From the NCBI GenBank assembly GCA_000621185.1, contig KK211223.1:517077-581076 (forward strand): a stretch of 64,000 bases of DNA, read 5' to 3'. Shown one piece after another: positions 48,324 to 58,286 of the stretch. How positions within the stretch are numbered: position 1 is the first letter of the stretch; each line of letters opens with the position of its first letter. A model generated the notes under the pieces. That model searched no databases and was not told the origin of the DNA. It saw only the letters and a program-made list of their open reading frames with translations. This stretch comes from Franconibacter pulveris DSM 19144 (lineage in GTDB: Bacteria; Pseudomonadota; Gammaproteobacteria; Enterobacterales; Enterobacteriaceae). Both the position numbers and the translations under genes were made by a program.

Positions 48324-48342
48324 TTTCCCGCTGATGGTAAAC

Positions 48343-48391
48343 AACGCCGTACAGCCAGGCCGCATTTCGTGGTTTTGGCTGACGGCGTTTT
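48343..48391 (+). terminator. Long-stem terminator after frr
   Basis: AACGCCGT plus CAGCCA pair with TGGCTG plus ACGGCGTT, a 14-bp stem with one bulged A and an 18-nt loop, followed by TT. The T-run is short, so it may work as a partial terminator or as a 3'-end stabiliser before dxr. Confidence 0.75.
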
Positions 48392-48449
48392 GCATTGGGC
48401 CGCGCGTCCGGCGACGCGGATCTTTCTCTTTCCCTCTGTTGAGCGTCTC

Positions 48450-49646
48450 ATGAAGCATTTGACCATTCTCGGCTCCACCGGATCGATTGGTGGCAGCACT
48501 CTTGACGTTGTTCGTCATAATCCAGACCGCTTTGCCGTAACCGCCCTGGTAGCCGGTAAAAACGTAGCCCGCATGGTTGAGGATTGTCTGGAATTTCATC
48601 CTCGCTACGCCGTAATGGATGATGAGGCTAGCGCCAGTGCGGTACGTGTTGCGCTTCGCGAGCAGGGGAGTCGTACCGAGGTGTTGGCAGGGCGTCAGGC
48701 GGCCTGCGAAATGGCGGCGCTGGACGAGGTGGATCAAGTCATGGCGGCCATTGTAGGCGCGGCGGGGCTGTTGCCGACGCTTGCGGCTATCGGTTCAGGT
48801 AAGGCCGTTTTACTGGCGAATAAAGAGTCGCTGGTGACCTGCGGCCGCCTGTTTATGGACGCCGTGAAGCAAAACGGCGCGCAACTGTTGCCGGTTGACA
48901 GCGAACATAACGCGATTTTTCAGAGTTTACCGGGAACAATTCAACATAACCTGGGGTACGCTAAGTTAGAAGATAATGGCGTTTCGTCAATTATCCTCAC
49001 AGGGTCTGGTGGTCCGTTTCGGGAAACGGCATTGAATACGCTGGCGGGCATGACGCCCGATCAAGCCTGCCGTCACCCGAACTGGTCAATGGGGCGAAAA
49101 ATCTCCGTTGATTCCGCCACTATGATGAATAAAGGTCTGGAATATATTGAAGCCCGTTGGCTGTTCAACGCTCGCGCCGATCAGATGGAAGTGCTTATCC
49201 ATCCGCAGTCGGTGATTCACTCTATGGTGCGTTACACTGATGGCAGCGTGCTGGCGCAGTTAGGCGAACCGGATATGCGCACCCCCATCGCGCATACGAT
49301 GGCCTGGCCTTCGCGAGGCCGCTCCGGGGTTAACCCGCTCGACTTTTGCACCATTGGAACGTTGAGTTTTTGCGAGCCAGACTATCAGCGTTACCCCTGC
49401 CTGAAACTGGCTATCGACGCCTTTGAGCAAGGGCAGGCGGCGACGACGGCGCTGAACGCGGCGAATGAAGTGACGGTAGCGGCTTTTCTGGCGCACGCGA
49501 TCCGTTTCACCGATATCGCCGCGCTTAATCAGGCCGTGCTTAACGAGATGGATCTCCACGAACCGGAAAGCGTGGAGCAGGTGCTGCAGGTTGATGCAAA
49601 GGCGCGGGAAACGGCGAACAAACTCGTGACTCGCTTCGCAAGCTGA
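48450..49646 (+). CDS. dxr: 1-deoxy-D-xylulose-5-phosphate reductoisomerase
   Basis: Dxr (398 aa, IspC) makes 2-C-methyl-D-erythritol 4-phosphate, the first committed step of the MEP isoprenoid pathway, and is the target of fosmidomycin. It has the NADPH-binding [13 protein letters not shown] at the N-terminus, metal ligands Asp150 and Glu152 in [10 protein letters not shown], the flexible loop with the conserved tryptophan and methionine ([14 protein letters not shown]), and [13 protein letters not shown]. The ATG at 48450 gives the E. coli length; the ribosome-binding site is weak. Its product feeds the next gene, ispU, after several steps. Confidence 0.97.
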   Translation: MKHLTILGSTGSIGGSTLDVVRHNPDRFAVTALVAGKNVARMVEDCLEFHPRYAVMDDEASASAVRVALREQGSRTEVLAGRQAACEMAALDEVDQVMAAIVGAAGLLPTLAAIGSGKAVLLANKESLVTCGRLFMDAVKQNGAQLLPVDSEHNAIFQSLPGTIQHNLGYAKLEDNGVSSIILTGSGGPFRETALNTLAGMTPDQACRHPNWSMGRKISVDSATMMNKGLEYIEARWLFNARADQMEVLIHPQSVIHSMVRYTDGSVLAQLGEPDMRTPIAHTMAWPSRGRSGVNPLDFCTIGTLSFCEPDYQRYPCLKLAIDAFEQGQAATTALNAANEVTVAAFLAHAIRFTDIAALNQAVLNEMDLHEPESVEQVLQVDAKARETANKLVTRFAS

Positions 49647-49676
49647 TGATCAATTACACAGCGGCAGAGACGTTAT

Positions 49677-49705
49677 TTGTTAGCGTTGTGCTTCAGTGAT
49701 ATAGT
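49677..49705 (+). promoter_or_regulatory. Promoter in the dxr-ispU gap
   Basis: TTGTTA (49677-49682) and TATAGT (49700-49705) are separated by exactly 17 bp, and the -10 is extended by TGA. This is one of the best sigma-70 promoters visible in the window. The predicted start of transcription is near 49712. Confidence 0.75.
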
Positions 49706-49711
49706 CTGCGC

Positions 49712-49773
49712 CACCTGAACGCAGGTGAACGAGCCATTCCGGTCGGGTCAGCCGTGTTTGTCACGGCTTTTTT
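49712..49773 (+). ncRNA. Candidate short structured RNA or attenuator leader before ispU
   Basis: From the predicted start at about 49712 the sequence folds into CACCTG-AACG-CAGGTG (49712-49727). A 22-nt unpaired stretch follows, then a terminator hairpin AGCCGTG-TTTGT-CACGGCT with six Ts (49750-49773). This gives a roughly 62-nt RNA with two hairpins. It could be a free small RNA or a leader that attenuates ispU-cdsA transcription. No open reading frame fits inside. I do not recognise a named RNA family. Confidence 0.55.
49750..49773 (+). terminator. Terminator upstream of ispU
   Basis: A 7-bp stem (AGCCGTG / CACGGCT) and a six-T tail. It lies after dxr and the promoter at 49677-49705 but before ispU. 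Confidence 0.9.
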
Positions 49774-49837
49774 GTGTATACGAGGCTTCAAGATTCCTGA
49801 GTACCGCTTAATCCTTATCAGGGAATAAATACGCGTT

Positions 49838-50596
49838 ATGTTGTCTGCTAATCAACCCTTAAGCGAGAGCTTGCCCGCGCATGGCGCACGCCATGTTGCC
49901 ATTATTATGGATGGCAATGGCCGCTGGGCGAAAAGACAAGGGAAAATCCGAGCCTTTGGTCACAAAGCGGGGGCTAAATCAGTTCGCCGCGCGGTTTCTT
50001 TTGCGGCGAATAATGGTATTGATGCTCTGACGCTCTATGCTTTCAGCAGCGAAAACTGGAATCGACCCGCGCAGGAAGTCAGCGCGCTGATGGAATTGTT
50101 TGTCTGGGCGCTGGATAGCGAAGTGAAAAGCCTGCACCGCCATAACGTGCGTCTGCGGGTTATCGGCGATATCAGCCGTTTCAACGCGCGCCTGCAGGAC
50201 CGCATCCATAAAGCTGAAGCGTTAACCAGCCAGAATACCGGGCTGACGCTGAATATCGCCGCGAACTACGGCGGTCGCTGGGATATTATTCAGGGAGTCA
50301 GACGCCTGGCTGAACAGGTTCAGGAAGGGCAGTTACGCCCTGATCAGATTGATGAAGAGTTGCTTAACCAGCAGGTCTGCATGCATGAACTGGCTCCCGT
50401 TGATTTAGTTATTAGGACAGGGGGAGAGCATCGAATCAGTAATTTTCTGCTGTGGCAAATCGCTTATGCGGAGCTTTATTTCACCGATGTTCTCTGGCCT
50501 GATTTCGATGAACAAGACTTTGAAGGTGCATTAAATGCCTTTGCCAATCGCGAACGTCGTTTTGGCGGTACTGCACCGGGTGGCATTGATGCCTGA
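49838..50596 (+). CDS. ispU: Undecaprenyl diphosphate synthase (cis-prenyltransferase)
   Basis: IspU (UppS, 252 aa) extends farnesyl diphosphate with eight isoprene units in cis to make the C55 carrier for peptidoglycan and O-antigen. The catalytic aspartate is Asp25 in AIIMDGNGRWAK, and the substrate-site motifs LTLYAFSSENWNRP and DLVIRTGGEHRISNFLLWQ are intact. The protein begins one methionine later than the E. coli form, which starts MM. It is the first gene of the long envelope cluster; cdsA starts 12 bp after it. Confidence 0.96.
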   Translation: MLSANQPLSESLPAHGARHVAIIMDGNGRWAKRQGKIRAFGHKAGAKSVRRAVSFAANNGIDALTLYAFSSENWNRPAQEVSALMELFVWALDSEVKSLHRHNVRLRVIGDISRFNARLQDRIHKAEALTSQNTGLTLNIAANYGGRWDIIQGVRRLAEQVQEGQLRPDQIDEELLNQQVCMHELAPVDLVIRTGGEHRISNFLLWQIAYAELYFTDVLWPDFDEQDFEGALNAFANRERRFGGTAPGGIDA

Positions 50597-50608
50597 TGGG
50601 GGTAGCTT

Positions 50609-51466
50609 TTGCTGAAGTATCGCCTGCTTTCTGCTTTTGTATTAATACCTGTTGTTATCGCCGCGCTTTTCTGGCTGCCGCCAATGGGCTTCGCTGTCGT
50701 TACCCTGGTGGTTTGCATGCTGGCAGCCTGGGAATGGGGCCAGCTATGCGGTTTATCTTCACGCGCGCAACGGGTTGGACTGGCGGTGCTTTGCGGCTTG
50801 CTGCTCGCTTTAATGCTGTTCATTTTGCCTGATTATCAACGCACCATTGAATTGCCCATGGTGCAGGTGGCGCTTTGGGCCTCCCTCGCCTGGTGGTGCG
50901 GGGCATTATTGCTCGTGCTGTTTTACCCGGCGTCGGCGAATTTCTGGCGACATTCGCGCGTGCTGCGTCTTATCTTTGGCGTCTTGACTATCGTGCCCTT
51001 TTTCTGGGGCATGGTGGCGTTGCGCTCATGGCACTATGAATCAAGCCAGTACAGCGGCTCTCTCTGGCTGCTCTATGTGATGTTTCTTGTATGGGGCGCA
51101 GATTCCGGCGCTTACATTTTTGGTAAGCTGTTTGGTAAGCATAAGCTGGCGCCGAAAGTCTCCCCGGGGAAAACGTGGCAGGGTTTTATCGGCGGGCTGC
51201 TTACCTCGGCGATTATCGCCTGGCTCTTTGGCATCTGGGCGGATCTGAACGTAACGCCAGGCGTTCTGCTGGCGTGTTCGGTTGTCGCGGCGCTTGCTTC
51301 CGTACTGGGAGATTTAACGGAAAGCATGTTTAAGCGCGAAGCGGGAATTAAGGATAGCGGCCATTTGATCCCTGGCCACGGCGGAGTACTGGACCGCATT
51401 GACAGCCTGACGGCGGCGGTACCGGTCTTTGCATGCTTGCTGCTGTTAGTCTTCAGGATCCTCTGA
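50609..51466 (+). CDS. cdsA: Phosphatidate cytidylyltransferase
   Basis: CdsA (285 aa) makes CDP-diacylglycerol from CTP and phosphatidate, the branch point to all membrane phospholipids. It has about eight hydrophobic segments and the family signature [21 protein letters not shown] followed by [13 protein letters not shown]. The start codon is TTG at 50609, with GGGGG seven bases upstream; it gives [16 protein letters not shown] as in E. coli. It is flanked closely by ispU and rseP. Confidence 0.95.
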   Translation: MLKYRLLSAFVLIPVVIAALFWLPPMGFAVVTLVVCMLAAWEWGQLCGLSSRAQRVGLAVLCGLLLALMLFILPDYQRTIELPMVQVALWASLAWWCGALLLVLFYPASANFWRHSRVLRLIFGVLTIVPFFWGMVALRSWHYESSQYSGSLWLLYVMFLVWGADSGAYIFGKLFGKHKLAPKVSPGKTWQGFIGGLLTSAIIAWLFGIWADLNVTPGVLLACSVVAALASVLGDLTESMFKREAGIKDSGHLIPGHGGVLDRIDSLTAAVPVFACLLLLVFRIL

Positions 51467-51477
51467 CGGAAATTTTT

Positions 51478-52830
51478 ATGTTAAGCATACTCTGGAATCT
51501 GGCGGCGTTTATCGTTGCACTGGGCGTTCTTATCACCGTGCACGAGTTTGGCCATTTCTGGGTAGCCCGAAAAGCTGGCGTGCGGGTTGAGCGGTTTTCC
51601 ATCGGCTTTGGCAAAGCGCTCTGGCGGCGCACCGACCGTCAGGGCACCGAATATGTTATTGCCCTGATCCCGCTGGGCGGCTATGTCAAAATGCTGGATG
51701 AGCGTGTAGAGCCGGTTACGCCGGAGATGCGCCACGAGGCTTTCAACAATAAAACTGTCGCCCAGCGCGCGGCGATAATCGCAGCAGGGCCGATAGCTAA
51801 TTTTCTCTTCGCTGTTTTTGCCTACTGGCTGGTTTTTCTCATCGGTATTCCCAGCATTAAGCCCGTCATTGGCGAAATAACGCCCAACTCCATCGCTGCG
51901 CAGGCACAAATCGAACCGGGTACGGAACTAAAAGCCATCGACGGTATCGAAACGCCAGATTGGGATGCTGTTCGCCTGGCGTTGGTAGCGAAAATTGGGG
52001 ACGAGCGAACAACGCTGAGCGTCGCGCCTTTTGGCAGCGATGCGCGTACGGACAAAACGCTCGACCTGCGTAACTGGCAGTTTGAACCGGATAAGGAAGA
52101 CCCGGTTTCATCGCTTGGCATTCAGCCGCGCGGCCCGAAAATCGAGCCGGTGCTTGCAGAGGTACAGCCACAGTCGGCAGCCAGCAAAGCAGGTTTGCAA
52201 GCCGGAGACAGGATCGTTAAAGTCGAAGGGCAGCCGCTGACAACGTGGATGACTTTTGTCACCCTGGTGCGGGATAACCCATCGCGGCCGCTCTCAATTG
52301 AGATAGAAAGACAGGGGAGCCCCTTGTCTTTAACGCTGATACCGGATACAAAACCCGGTAATGAAAAGGCTGAGGGATTCGCAGGCGTAGTGCCGAAGGT
52401 AATCCCGCTGCCTGAGGAATATAAAACAGTGCGCCAGTATGGGCCGTTCGCCGCCATCGCTGAAGCTACGGATAAAACGTGGCAACTGATGAAGCTGACA
52501 GTAACCATGCTGGGGAAATTGATAACCGGCGACGTTAAACTGAATAACCTCAGTGGGCCTATCTCTATCGCCCAGGGGGCAGGAATGTCGGCGGAGTACG
52601 GGTTGGTTTACTATCTGATGTTCCTGGCGCTGATAAGCGTCAATCTGGGCATCATCAACCTGTTTCCGCTGCCCGTGCTTGATGGGGGACACCTGCTTTT
52701 TCTGGCGATTGAGAAGCTTAAAGGCGGGCCGGTTTCCGAGCGAGTTCAAGACTTTAGTTATCGCATTGGCTCGATTTTGCTGGTGTTGTTAATGGGGCTT
52801 GCACTTTTCAATGATTTCTCTCGGTTATAA
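51478..52830 (+). CDS. rseP: Intramembrane site-2 zinc protease RseP
   Basis: RseP (450 aa) cuts the anti-sigma factor RseA inside the membrane after DegS has made the first cut, releasing sigma-E. The HExxH motif is HEFGH (His22, Glu23, His26) in the first membrane segment. The third zinc ligand is Asp402 in [10 protein letters not shown]. Two PDZ domains (about 115-310) lie between membrane segments. Length equals E. coli RseP. The ATG at 51478 is 11 bp after cdsA. DegP, a sigma-E target, is encoded 13 kb upstream. Confidence 0.97.
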   Translation: MLSILWNLAAFIVALGVLITVHEFGHFWVARKAGVRVERFSIGFGKALWRRTDRQGTEYVIALIPLGGYVKMLDERVEPVTPEMRHEAFNNKTVAQRAAIIAAGPIANFLFAVFAYWLVFLIGIPSIKPVIGEITPNSIAAQAQIEPGTELKAIDGIETPDWDAVRLALVAKIGDERTTLSVAPFGSDARTDKTLDLRNWQFEPDKEDPVSSLGIQPRGPKIEPVLAEVQPQSAASKAGLQAGDRIVKVEGQPLTTWMTFVTLVRDNPSRPLSIEIERQGSPLSLTLIPDTKPGNEKAEGFAGVVPKVIPLPEEYKTVRQYGPFAAIAEATDKTWQLMKLTVTMLGKLITGDVKLNNLSGPISIAQGAGMSAEYGLVYYLMFLALISVNLGIINLFPLPVLDGGHLLFLAIEKLKGGPVSERVQDFSYRIGSILLVLLMGLALFNDFSRL

Positions 52831-52863
52831 AGAGAGCCAGGTTAGGAAGAACGCATAACAACG

Positions 52864-55281
52864 ATGGCGATGAAAAAGTTGCTCATAGCGTCGCTGCTGT
52901 TTAGCAGCGCCACCGTATACGGTGCAGACGGGTTCGTGGTGAAGGACATTCATTTCGAAGGCCTGCAGCGAGTCGCCGTTGGTGCGGCCCTCCTCAGTAT
53001 GCCAGTACGTCCAGGCGATACGGTTAACGACGAGGATATCAGTAATACGATCCGTGCTCTTTTTGCCACTGGCAACTTTGAGGACGTAAGGGTGCTGCGC
53101 GACGGCGACAACCTGTTGGTTCAGGTTAAAGAACGGCCGACGATTGCCAGCATCACCTTCTCCGGCAACAAATCGGTGAAGGATGACATGCTTAAGCAGA
53201 ACCTCGAAGCTTCCGGCGTGCGGGTAGGGGAGTCGCTTGACCGCACAACCCTGTCTGATATCGAAAAGGGACTCGAAGATTTCTACTACAGCGTTGGTAA
53301 ATATAGCGCCAGCGTAAAAGCTGTCGTTACGCCGCTGCCGCGTAACCGCGTCGATCTCAAACTGGTCTTCCAGGAAGGGGTTTCGGCCAAAATCCAGCAG
53401 ATCAACATCGTCGGCAACCACGCTTTCAGCACTGAAGAGCTTATCTCTCACTTCCAACTGCGTGACGAAGTGCCGTGGTGGAACGTCGTAGGCGATCGCA
53501 AATATCAGAAGCAGAAACTGCAGGGCGACCTCGAGACGCTGCGCAGTTATTATCTTGACCGCGGCTACGCGCGTTTCAACATCGACTCAACGCAGGTGAG
53601 CCTGACGCCAGATAAAAAAGGCATCTATATCACTGTCAACGTAACCGAAGGCGATCAGTATAAGATTGCCGGCGTTGAGGTAAACGGCAACCTTGCTGGT
53701 CATTCTGCTGAAATTGAAAGCCTGACCAAAATGGAGCCGGGCGAGCTCTACAACGGCACGAAAGTGACCAAAATGGAAGACGACATCAAGAAGCTGTTGG
53801 GTCGTTATGGTTACGCCTATCCGCGCGTGCAGACGCAGCCGGAAATCAACGATGCGGATAAAACCGTGAAGCTGCATGTGAATGTGGATTCCGGCAACCG
53901 TTTCTATGTGCGTAAAATCCGTTTTGAAGGCAACGATACTTCCAAAGATTCCGTGCTGCGTCGCGAAATGCGCCAGATGGAGGGCGCGTGGCTCGGCAGC
54001 AACCTGGTTGACCAGGGGAAAGAGCGTCTAAACCGCCTCGGCTACTTCGAAACGGTTGATGTGGATACCCAGCGCGTACCAGGCAGTCCGGATCAGGTCG
54101 ATGTGGTTTATAAGGTGAAAGAGCGCAACACCGGCAGCTTCAACTTCGGTGTTGGCTACGGCACCGAAAGCGGCGTTAGCTTCCAGGTCGGCGTACAGCA
54201 AGATAACTGGTTAGGCACCGGTTATTCTGTCGGTATTAACGGCACTAAGAACGACTACCAGACGTACTCTGAGCTTTCTGTCACCAACCCGTACTTTACG
54301 GTCGATGGCGTAAGTCTTGGCGGGCGCATCTTCTATAATGATTTCCAGGCGGATGACGCGGACCTCTCCTCTTATACCAATAAGAGCTATGGTTTAGATG
54401 GCACGCTGGGCTTCCCGATTAATGAATACAATACGCTGCGTCTGGGATTAGGTTATGTGCATAACGACCTGTCTAATATGCAGCCGCAGGTATCCATGTG
54501 GCGCTACCTGGATTCTATCGGTCAGAGCACGTCCACCTCTTCAGATGACAACGGCTTCTCGGCGGATGACTTTACGCTGAACTACGGCTGGACTTATAAC
54601 AAGCTTGACCGCGGATTCTTCCCGACGGAAGGTTCCCGCGTTAGCCTGAACGGTAAAGTGACGATTCCGGGCTCTGATAACGAGTTCTATAAAGTGACGC
54701 TCGACACCGCCTCCTACTTCCCGATCGACGAAGATCATAAGTGGGTCGTGCTGGGTCGCACCCGTTGGGGCTATGGCGACGGTCTGGGCGGCAAAGAGAT
54801 GCCGTTCTACGAGAACTTCTATGCGGGCGGTTCCAGCACGGTACGCGGCTTCCAGTCCAATAACATTGGTCCGAAAGCGGTCTACTATGGCGGTCCGGGA
54901 CTGGATAATTGCGACACCACAGACACCAATAGAGTATGTGATTCCGACGACGCCGTCGGCGGCAACGCAATGGGCGTAGCAAGCCTTGAGTTTATTACCC
55001 CAACGCCGTTCCTGAGCGAGAAGTACGCGAACTCAGTGCGCACGTCGTTGTTTGTCGATGCAGGCTCGGTCTGGGATACCAACTGGGAAAATACCGCTGC
55101 GATGAGAGCCGCTGGCGTACCGGATTACAGCGATCCAAGCAATATCCGCATGTCCGCAGGCTTAGCTTTACAATGGATGTCGCCATTGGGGCCGTTGGTG
55201 TTCTCCTACGCCCAGCCGTTTAAGAAATACGATGGAGACAAAGCAGAGCAGTTCCAGTTTAACATCGGTAAAACCTGGTAA
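52864..55281 (+). CDS. bamA: Outer-membrane protein assembly factor BamA
   Basis: BamA (805 aa) is the core of the BAM complex that folds beta-barrel proteins into the outer membrane. A 20-residue signal peptide ([20 protein letters not shown]) precedes five POTRA domains (about 21-420) and a 16-strand barrel. The barrel has the VRGF motif in loop 6 ([16 protein letters not shown]) and the C-terminal NIGKTW. Loop 6 keeps its two cysteines but is shorter and different from E. coli, which accounts for most of the five-residue length difference. Essential in E. coli. It is followed by two hairpins and skp. Confidence 0.97.
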   Translation: MAMKKLLIASLLFSSATVYGADGFVVKDIHFEGLQRVAVGAALLSMPVRPGDTVNDEDISNTIRALFATGNFEDVRVLRDGDNLLVQVKERPTIASITFSGNKSVKDDMLKQNLEASGVRVGESLDRTTLSDIEKGLEDFYYSVGKYSASVKAVVTPLPRNRVDLKLVFQEGVSAKIQQINIVGNHAFSTEELISHFQLRDEVPWWNVVGDRKYQKQKLQGDLETLRSYYLDRGYARFNIDSTQVSLTPDKKGIYITVNVTEGDQYKIAGVEVNGNLAGHSAEIESLTKMEPGELYNGTKVTKMEDDIKKLLGRYGYAYPRVQTQPEINDADKTVKLHVNVDSGNRFYVRKIRFEGNDTSKDSVLRREMRQMEGAWLGSNLVDQGKERLNRLGYFETVDVDTQRVPGSPDQVDVVYKVKERNTGSFNFGVGYGTESGVSFQVGVQQDNWLGTGYSVGINGTKNDYQTYSELSVTNPYFTVDGVSLGGRIFYNDFQADDADLSSYTNKSYGLDGTLGFPINEYNTLRLGLGYVHNDLSNMQPQVSMWRYLDSIGQSTSTSSDDNGFSADDFTLNYGWTYNKLDRGFFPTEGSRVSLNGKVTIPGSDNEFYKVTLDTASYFPIDEDHKWVVLGRTRWGYGDGLGGKEMPFYENFYAGGSSTVRGFQSNNIGPKAVYYGGPGLDNCDTTDTNRVCDSDDAVGGNAMGVASLEFITPTPFLSEKYANSVRTSLFVDAGSVWDTNWENTAAMRAAGVPDYSDPSNIRMSAGLALQWMSPLGPLVFSYAQPFKKYDGDKAEQFQFNIGKTW

Positions 55282-55326
55282 CTGTCCGCTGCAAGGGAAT
55301 GTTTATGCAGTGTAGCGATGACGTCT

Positions 55327-55376
55327 GGCGGGTATGAACCCGCCGAAGCCACGCAAAGAGCGGTACCTTCGGGTAC
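55327..55376 (+). other. Two hairpins in the bamA-skp gap
   Basis: GGCGGG-TATGAA-CCCGCC (55327-55344) and GTACC-TTCG-GGTAC (55363-55376, a stable UUCG tetraloop) lie in the 119-bp gap. Neither has a T-run. They may be RNA-processing or stability elements that let skp be expressed at a different level from bamA. Confidence 0.6.
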
Positions 55377-55400
55377 ATATGGGATGGTAAGGAGTTTATT

Positions 55401-55895
55401 GTGAAAAAGTGGTTAATTGCTGCAGGTCTCGGTTTGACAATGGCGGCTTCTGCCCAGGCTGCGGATAAAGTTGCTGTTGTTAATATGGGAAGCCTGTTCC
55501 AGCAGGTCGCTCAGAAAACTGGCGTATCCAAGACGCTGGAAAATGAGTTCAAAGGCCGTGCAAGCGAACTGCAACGTATGGAAACAGACCTGCAATCCAA
55601 AATGCAGCGCCTGCAGCGTGATGGCTCCACGATGAAAGCCAGCGATCGCAGCAAGCTGGAAAAAGACGTGATGGCTGGCCGTCAGGAATTCTCTGGCAAA
55701 GCGCAGCAGTTCGAGCAGGATCGTGCTCGTCGCTCTAATGAAGAACGCGGCAAACTGGTTACCCGTATCCAGAGCGCAGTGAAAAGCGTTGCTGCGGATC
55801 AGGATATCGACCTGGTTCTGGATGCCAACACCGTTGCTTACGCAGGTAGCGATGTTAAAGACATCACTGCTGATGTACTGAAACAGGTTAAATAA
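55401..55895 (+). CDS. skp: Periplasmic chaperone Skp
   Basis: Skp (164 aa) is a trimeric chaperone that cages unfolded outer-membrane proteins on the way to BamA. A signal peptide ([20 protein letters not shown]) precedes the body [16 protein letters not shown] and two long, highly charged tentacle helices. The start codon is GTG at 55401, preceded by AAGGAG. It is about three residues longer than E. coli Skp, with the extra residues in the helical arm ([12 protein letters not shown]). Confidence 0.96.
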   Translation: MKKWLIAAGLGLTMAASAQAADKVAVVNMGSLFQQVAQKTGVSKTLENEFKGRASELQRMETDLQSKMQRLQRDGSTMKASDRSKLEKDVMAGRQEFSGKAQQFEQDRARRSNEERGKLVTRIQSAVKSVAADQDIDLVLDANTVAYAGSDVKDITADVLKQVK

Positions 55896-55898
55896 GTA

Positions 55899-56924
55899 AT
55901 GCCTTCAATTCGACTGGCTGATTTAGCCCGGCAGTTGGATGCGGAATTACACGGTGATGGCGATATTGCCATCACCGGCGTGGCGTCCATGCAGTCCGCG
56001 AAAGCGGGACAAATCACTTTCATGGTAAACCCGCGTTACCGTGAGCATTTGGCCGCTTGCCAGGCTTCTGCTGTCGTCATGACGCAGGATGATCTCCCTT
56101 TTGCCACAGGCGCGGCGCTGGTAGTAAAAAATCCCTACCTGACGTATGCCCGTATGGCTCAGATTTTAGACACCACGCCGCAACCCGCTCAGGATATCGC
56201 GCCCAGCGCGGTAATCGATGCAAGCGCGCGCCTGGGTCAAAACGTAGCAATTGGCGCTAATGCCGTTATCGAGTCTGGCGTTGAGCTGGGTGATAACGTG
56301 ATTATCGGCGCAGGCTGTTTTGTTGGTAAAAATACTAAAATTGGCGCAGGCACTCGCCTCTGGGCCAATGTTACCGTTTACCATGAAATTGAAATCGGCG
56401 AACAGTGCCTGATTCAATCAAGCACCGTGATCGGCGCAGATGGTTTTGGTTATGCTAACGATCGTGGAAACTGGGTTAAGATCCCGCAATTAGGCCGGGT
56501 GATTATTGGCGATCGCGTTGAGATCGGCGCCTGTACGACCATCGACCGCGGCGCGCTTGACGATACGATAATTGGCAATGGCGTGATTATTGATAATCAG
56601 TGCCAGATTGCACATAACGTCGTGATTGGCGACAATACGGCGGTTGCAGGTGGCGTTATCATGGCGGGCAGCCTGAAAATTGGCCGTTACTGCATGATTG
56701 GCGGTGCCAGCGTTATCAACGGGCATATGGAAATCTGCGATAAGGTCACAGTGACAGGAATGGGCATGGTCATGCGTCCCATCACTGAACCTGGGGTGTA
56801 TTCCTCAGGCATCCCGCTGCAACCGAACAAAGTGTGGCGTAAAACCGCAGCGCTGGTGATGAATATTGATGATATGAGCAAACGCTTAAAAGCGGTTGAG
56901 CGTAAAGTTAATCAACAAGACTAA
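55899..56924 (+). CDS. lpxD: UDP-3-O-(3-hydroxymyristoyl)glucosamine N-acyltransferase
   Basis: LpxD (341 aa) adds the N-linked hydroxymyristoyl chain in the third step of lipid A synthesis. An N-terminal uridine-binding domain is followed by a left-handed beta-helix of hexapeptide repeats from about residue 100. The catalytic histidine is His239 in [13 protein letters not shown]. The C-terminal helix ends [11 protein letters not shown]. It lies 3 bp after skp, so the two are co-translated. The gap to fabZ contains a large hairpin. Confidence 0.97.
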   Translation: MPSIRLADLARQLDAELHGDGDIAITGVASMQSAKAGQITFMVNPRYREHLAACQASAVVMTQDDLPFATGAALVVKNPYLTYARMAQILDTTPQPAQDIAPSAVIDASARLGQNVAIGANAVIESGVELGDNVIIGAGCFVGKNTKIGAGTRLWANVTVYHEIEIGEQCLIQSSTVIGADGFGYANDRGNWVKIPQLGRVIIGDRVEIGACTTIDRGALDDTIIGNGVIIDNQCQIAHNVVIGDNTAVAGGVIMAGSLKIGRYCMIGGASVINGHMEICDKVTVTGMGMVMRPITEPGVYSSGIPLQPNKVWRKTAALVMNIDDMSKRLKAVERKVNQQD

Positions 56925-56960
56925 ATCATCTGCATTACGCTTTCGCGCATACCAGATTCG

Positions 56961-56995
56961 CGGCCTGCCAGCGATCAAACGATCGCCGCAGGCCG
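56961..56995 (+). other. Large hairpin between lpxD and fabZ
   Basis: CGGCCTGC and GCAGGCCG form the lower stem (8 bp), and GCGATC and GATCGC the upper stem (6 bp), with a small internal loop and an AAAC tip. It lies inside an essential operon and lacks a real T-run (TGTTATTATT follows), so it is more likely a processing or partial attenuation element than a full terminator. Confidence 0.7.
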
Positions 56996-57038
56996 TGTTA
57001 TTATTGCCTTTTCAGTATATTTAGACAGGAAGAGTATT

Positions 57039-57494
57039 TTGACTACTGACACTCATACTCTGCACATTGAAGAGATTTTAGAACTGCTGCCGCACCGCTA
57101 CCCGTTTCTGCTGGTAGATCGCGTACTGGACTTCGAAGAAGGCCGTTTCCTGCGCGCGGTAAAAAATGTCTCTGTCAATGAGCCGTTTTTCCAGGGCCAT
57201 TTCCCTGGTAAGCCGATTTTTCCGGGTGTTTTGATTTTAGAAGCGATGGCGCAAGCCACCGGGATTCTGGCCTTTAAAAGCGTAGGTAAGCTGGAGCCGG
57301 GTGAACTTTACTATTTCGCTGGTATTGATGAAGCACGCTTTAAGCGTCCTGTTGTGCCAGGTGACCAGATGGTGATGGAAGTCACTTTCGAGAAAACCCG
57401 CCGTGGCCTGACCCGCTTTAAAGGTGTGGCGATGGTCGACGGCAAAGTGGTTTGCGAAGCTACCATGATGTGTGCACGCAGCCGGGAGGCCTGA
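57039..57494 (+). CDS. fabZ: (3R)-hydroxyacyl-ACP dehydratase FabZ
   Basis: FabZ (151 aa) dehydrates 3-hydroxyacyl-ACP in fatty acid elongation. It competes with LpxA and LpxD for hydroxymyristoyl-ACP and so sets the balance between phospholipid and lipid A. It is a hotdog-fold enzyme with catalytic His54 ([13 protein letters not shown]) and Glu68 ([10 protein letters not shown]). The start codon is TTG at 57039, preceded by AGGAAGAG. lpxA follows after 3 bp. Confidence 0.97.
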   Translation: MTTDTHTLHIEEILELLPHRYPFLLVDRVLDFEEGRFLRAVKNVSVNEPFFQGHFPGKPIFPGVLILEAMAQATGILAFKSVGKLEPGELYYFAGIDEARFKRPVVPGDQMVMEVTFEKTRRGLTRFKGVAMVDGKVVCEATMMCARSREA

Positions 57495-57497
57495 TAC

Positions 57498-58286
57498 GTG
57501 ATTGATAAATCCGCCTTTATTCATCCTACCGCCATTGTTGAGGAAGGCGCTGTTATTGGCGCTAACGCCCACATTGGCCCGTTTTGTATTGTCGGTCCAG
57601 ATGTTGAGATCGGTGAAGGAACGGTACTGAAGTCTCATGTTGTCGTGAACGGCCACACTAAAATTGGTCGTGATAACGAGATCTATCAGTTCGCCTCCAT
57701 CGGGGAAGTAAACCAGGATCTGAAATATGCTGGCGAACCTACCCGCGTGGAAATTGGCGATCGCAACCGCATTCGCGAGAGCGTAACTATTCATCGAGGA
57801 ACCGTACAAGGCGGTGGCTTGACGAAGGTGGGCAGCGACAACCTGCTGATGATCAACGCGCATATAGCGCACGATTGCACAGTGGGTAACCGCTGTATCC
57901 TGGCTAACAACGCAACGTTAGCGGGTCACGTATCGGTGGACGACTTCGCTATTATCGGCGGCATGACCGCGATTCATCAGTTCTGCATCATTGGTGCGCA
58001 TGTGATGGTCGGCGGCTGCTCCGGTGTGGCGCAAGACGTACCGCCTTATGTTATCGCGCAGGGCAACCATGCTACGCCGTTTGGTGTAAACCTTGAAGGC
58101 CTGAAACGCCGTGGCTTTAGCAAAGAGGCGCTGCACGCTATTCGTAACGCCTATAAGCTGCTTTATCGCAGCGGTAAAACGCTGGATGAAGTGAAGCCGG
58201 AGATTGCCGAACTGGCGGCGCAGCATCCTGAAGTCAAAGCCTTTTCGGATTTCTTCGAGCGTTCTACTCGCGGTTTAATTCGTTAA
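57498..58286 (+). CDS. lpxA: UDP-N-acetylglucosamine O-acyltransferase
   Basis: LpxA (262 aa) performs the first step of lipid A synthesis, moving hydroxymyristate from ACP to UDP-GlcNAc. It is a left-handed beta-helix protein with the catalytic His125 in INAHIAHDC and the chain-length ruler region near [13 protein letters not shown]. The start codon is GTG at 57498. Its stop overlaps the lpxB start (TAATG). Length equals E. coli. Confidence 0.97.
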   Translation: MIDKSAFIHPTAIVEEGAVIGANAHIGPFCIVGPDVEIGEGTVLKSHVVVNGHTKIGRDNEIYQFASIGEVNQDLKYAGEPTRVEIGDRNRIRESVTIHRGTVQGGGLTKVGSDNLLMINAHIAHDCTVGNRCILANNATLAGHVSVDDFAIIGGMTAIHQFCIIGAHVMVGGCSGVAQDVPPYVIAQGNHATPFGVNLEGLKRRGFSKEALHAIRNAYKLLYRSGKTLDEVKPEIAELAAQHPEVKAFSDFFERSTRGLIR

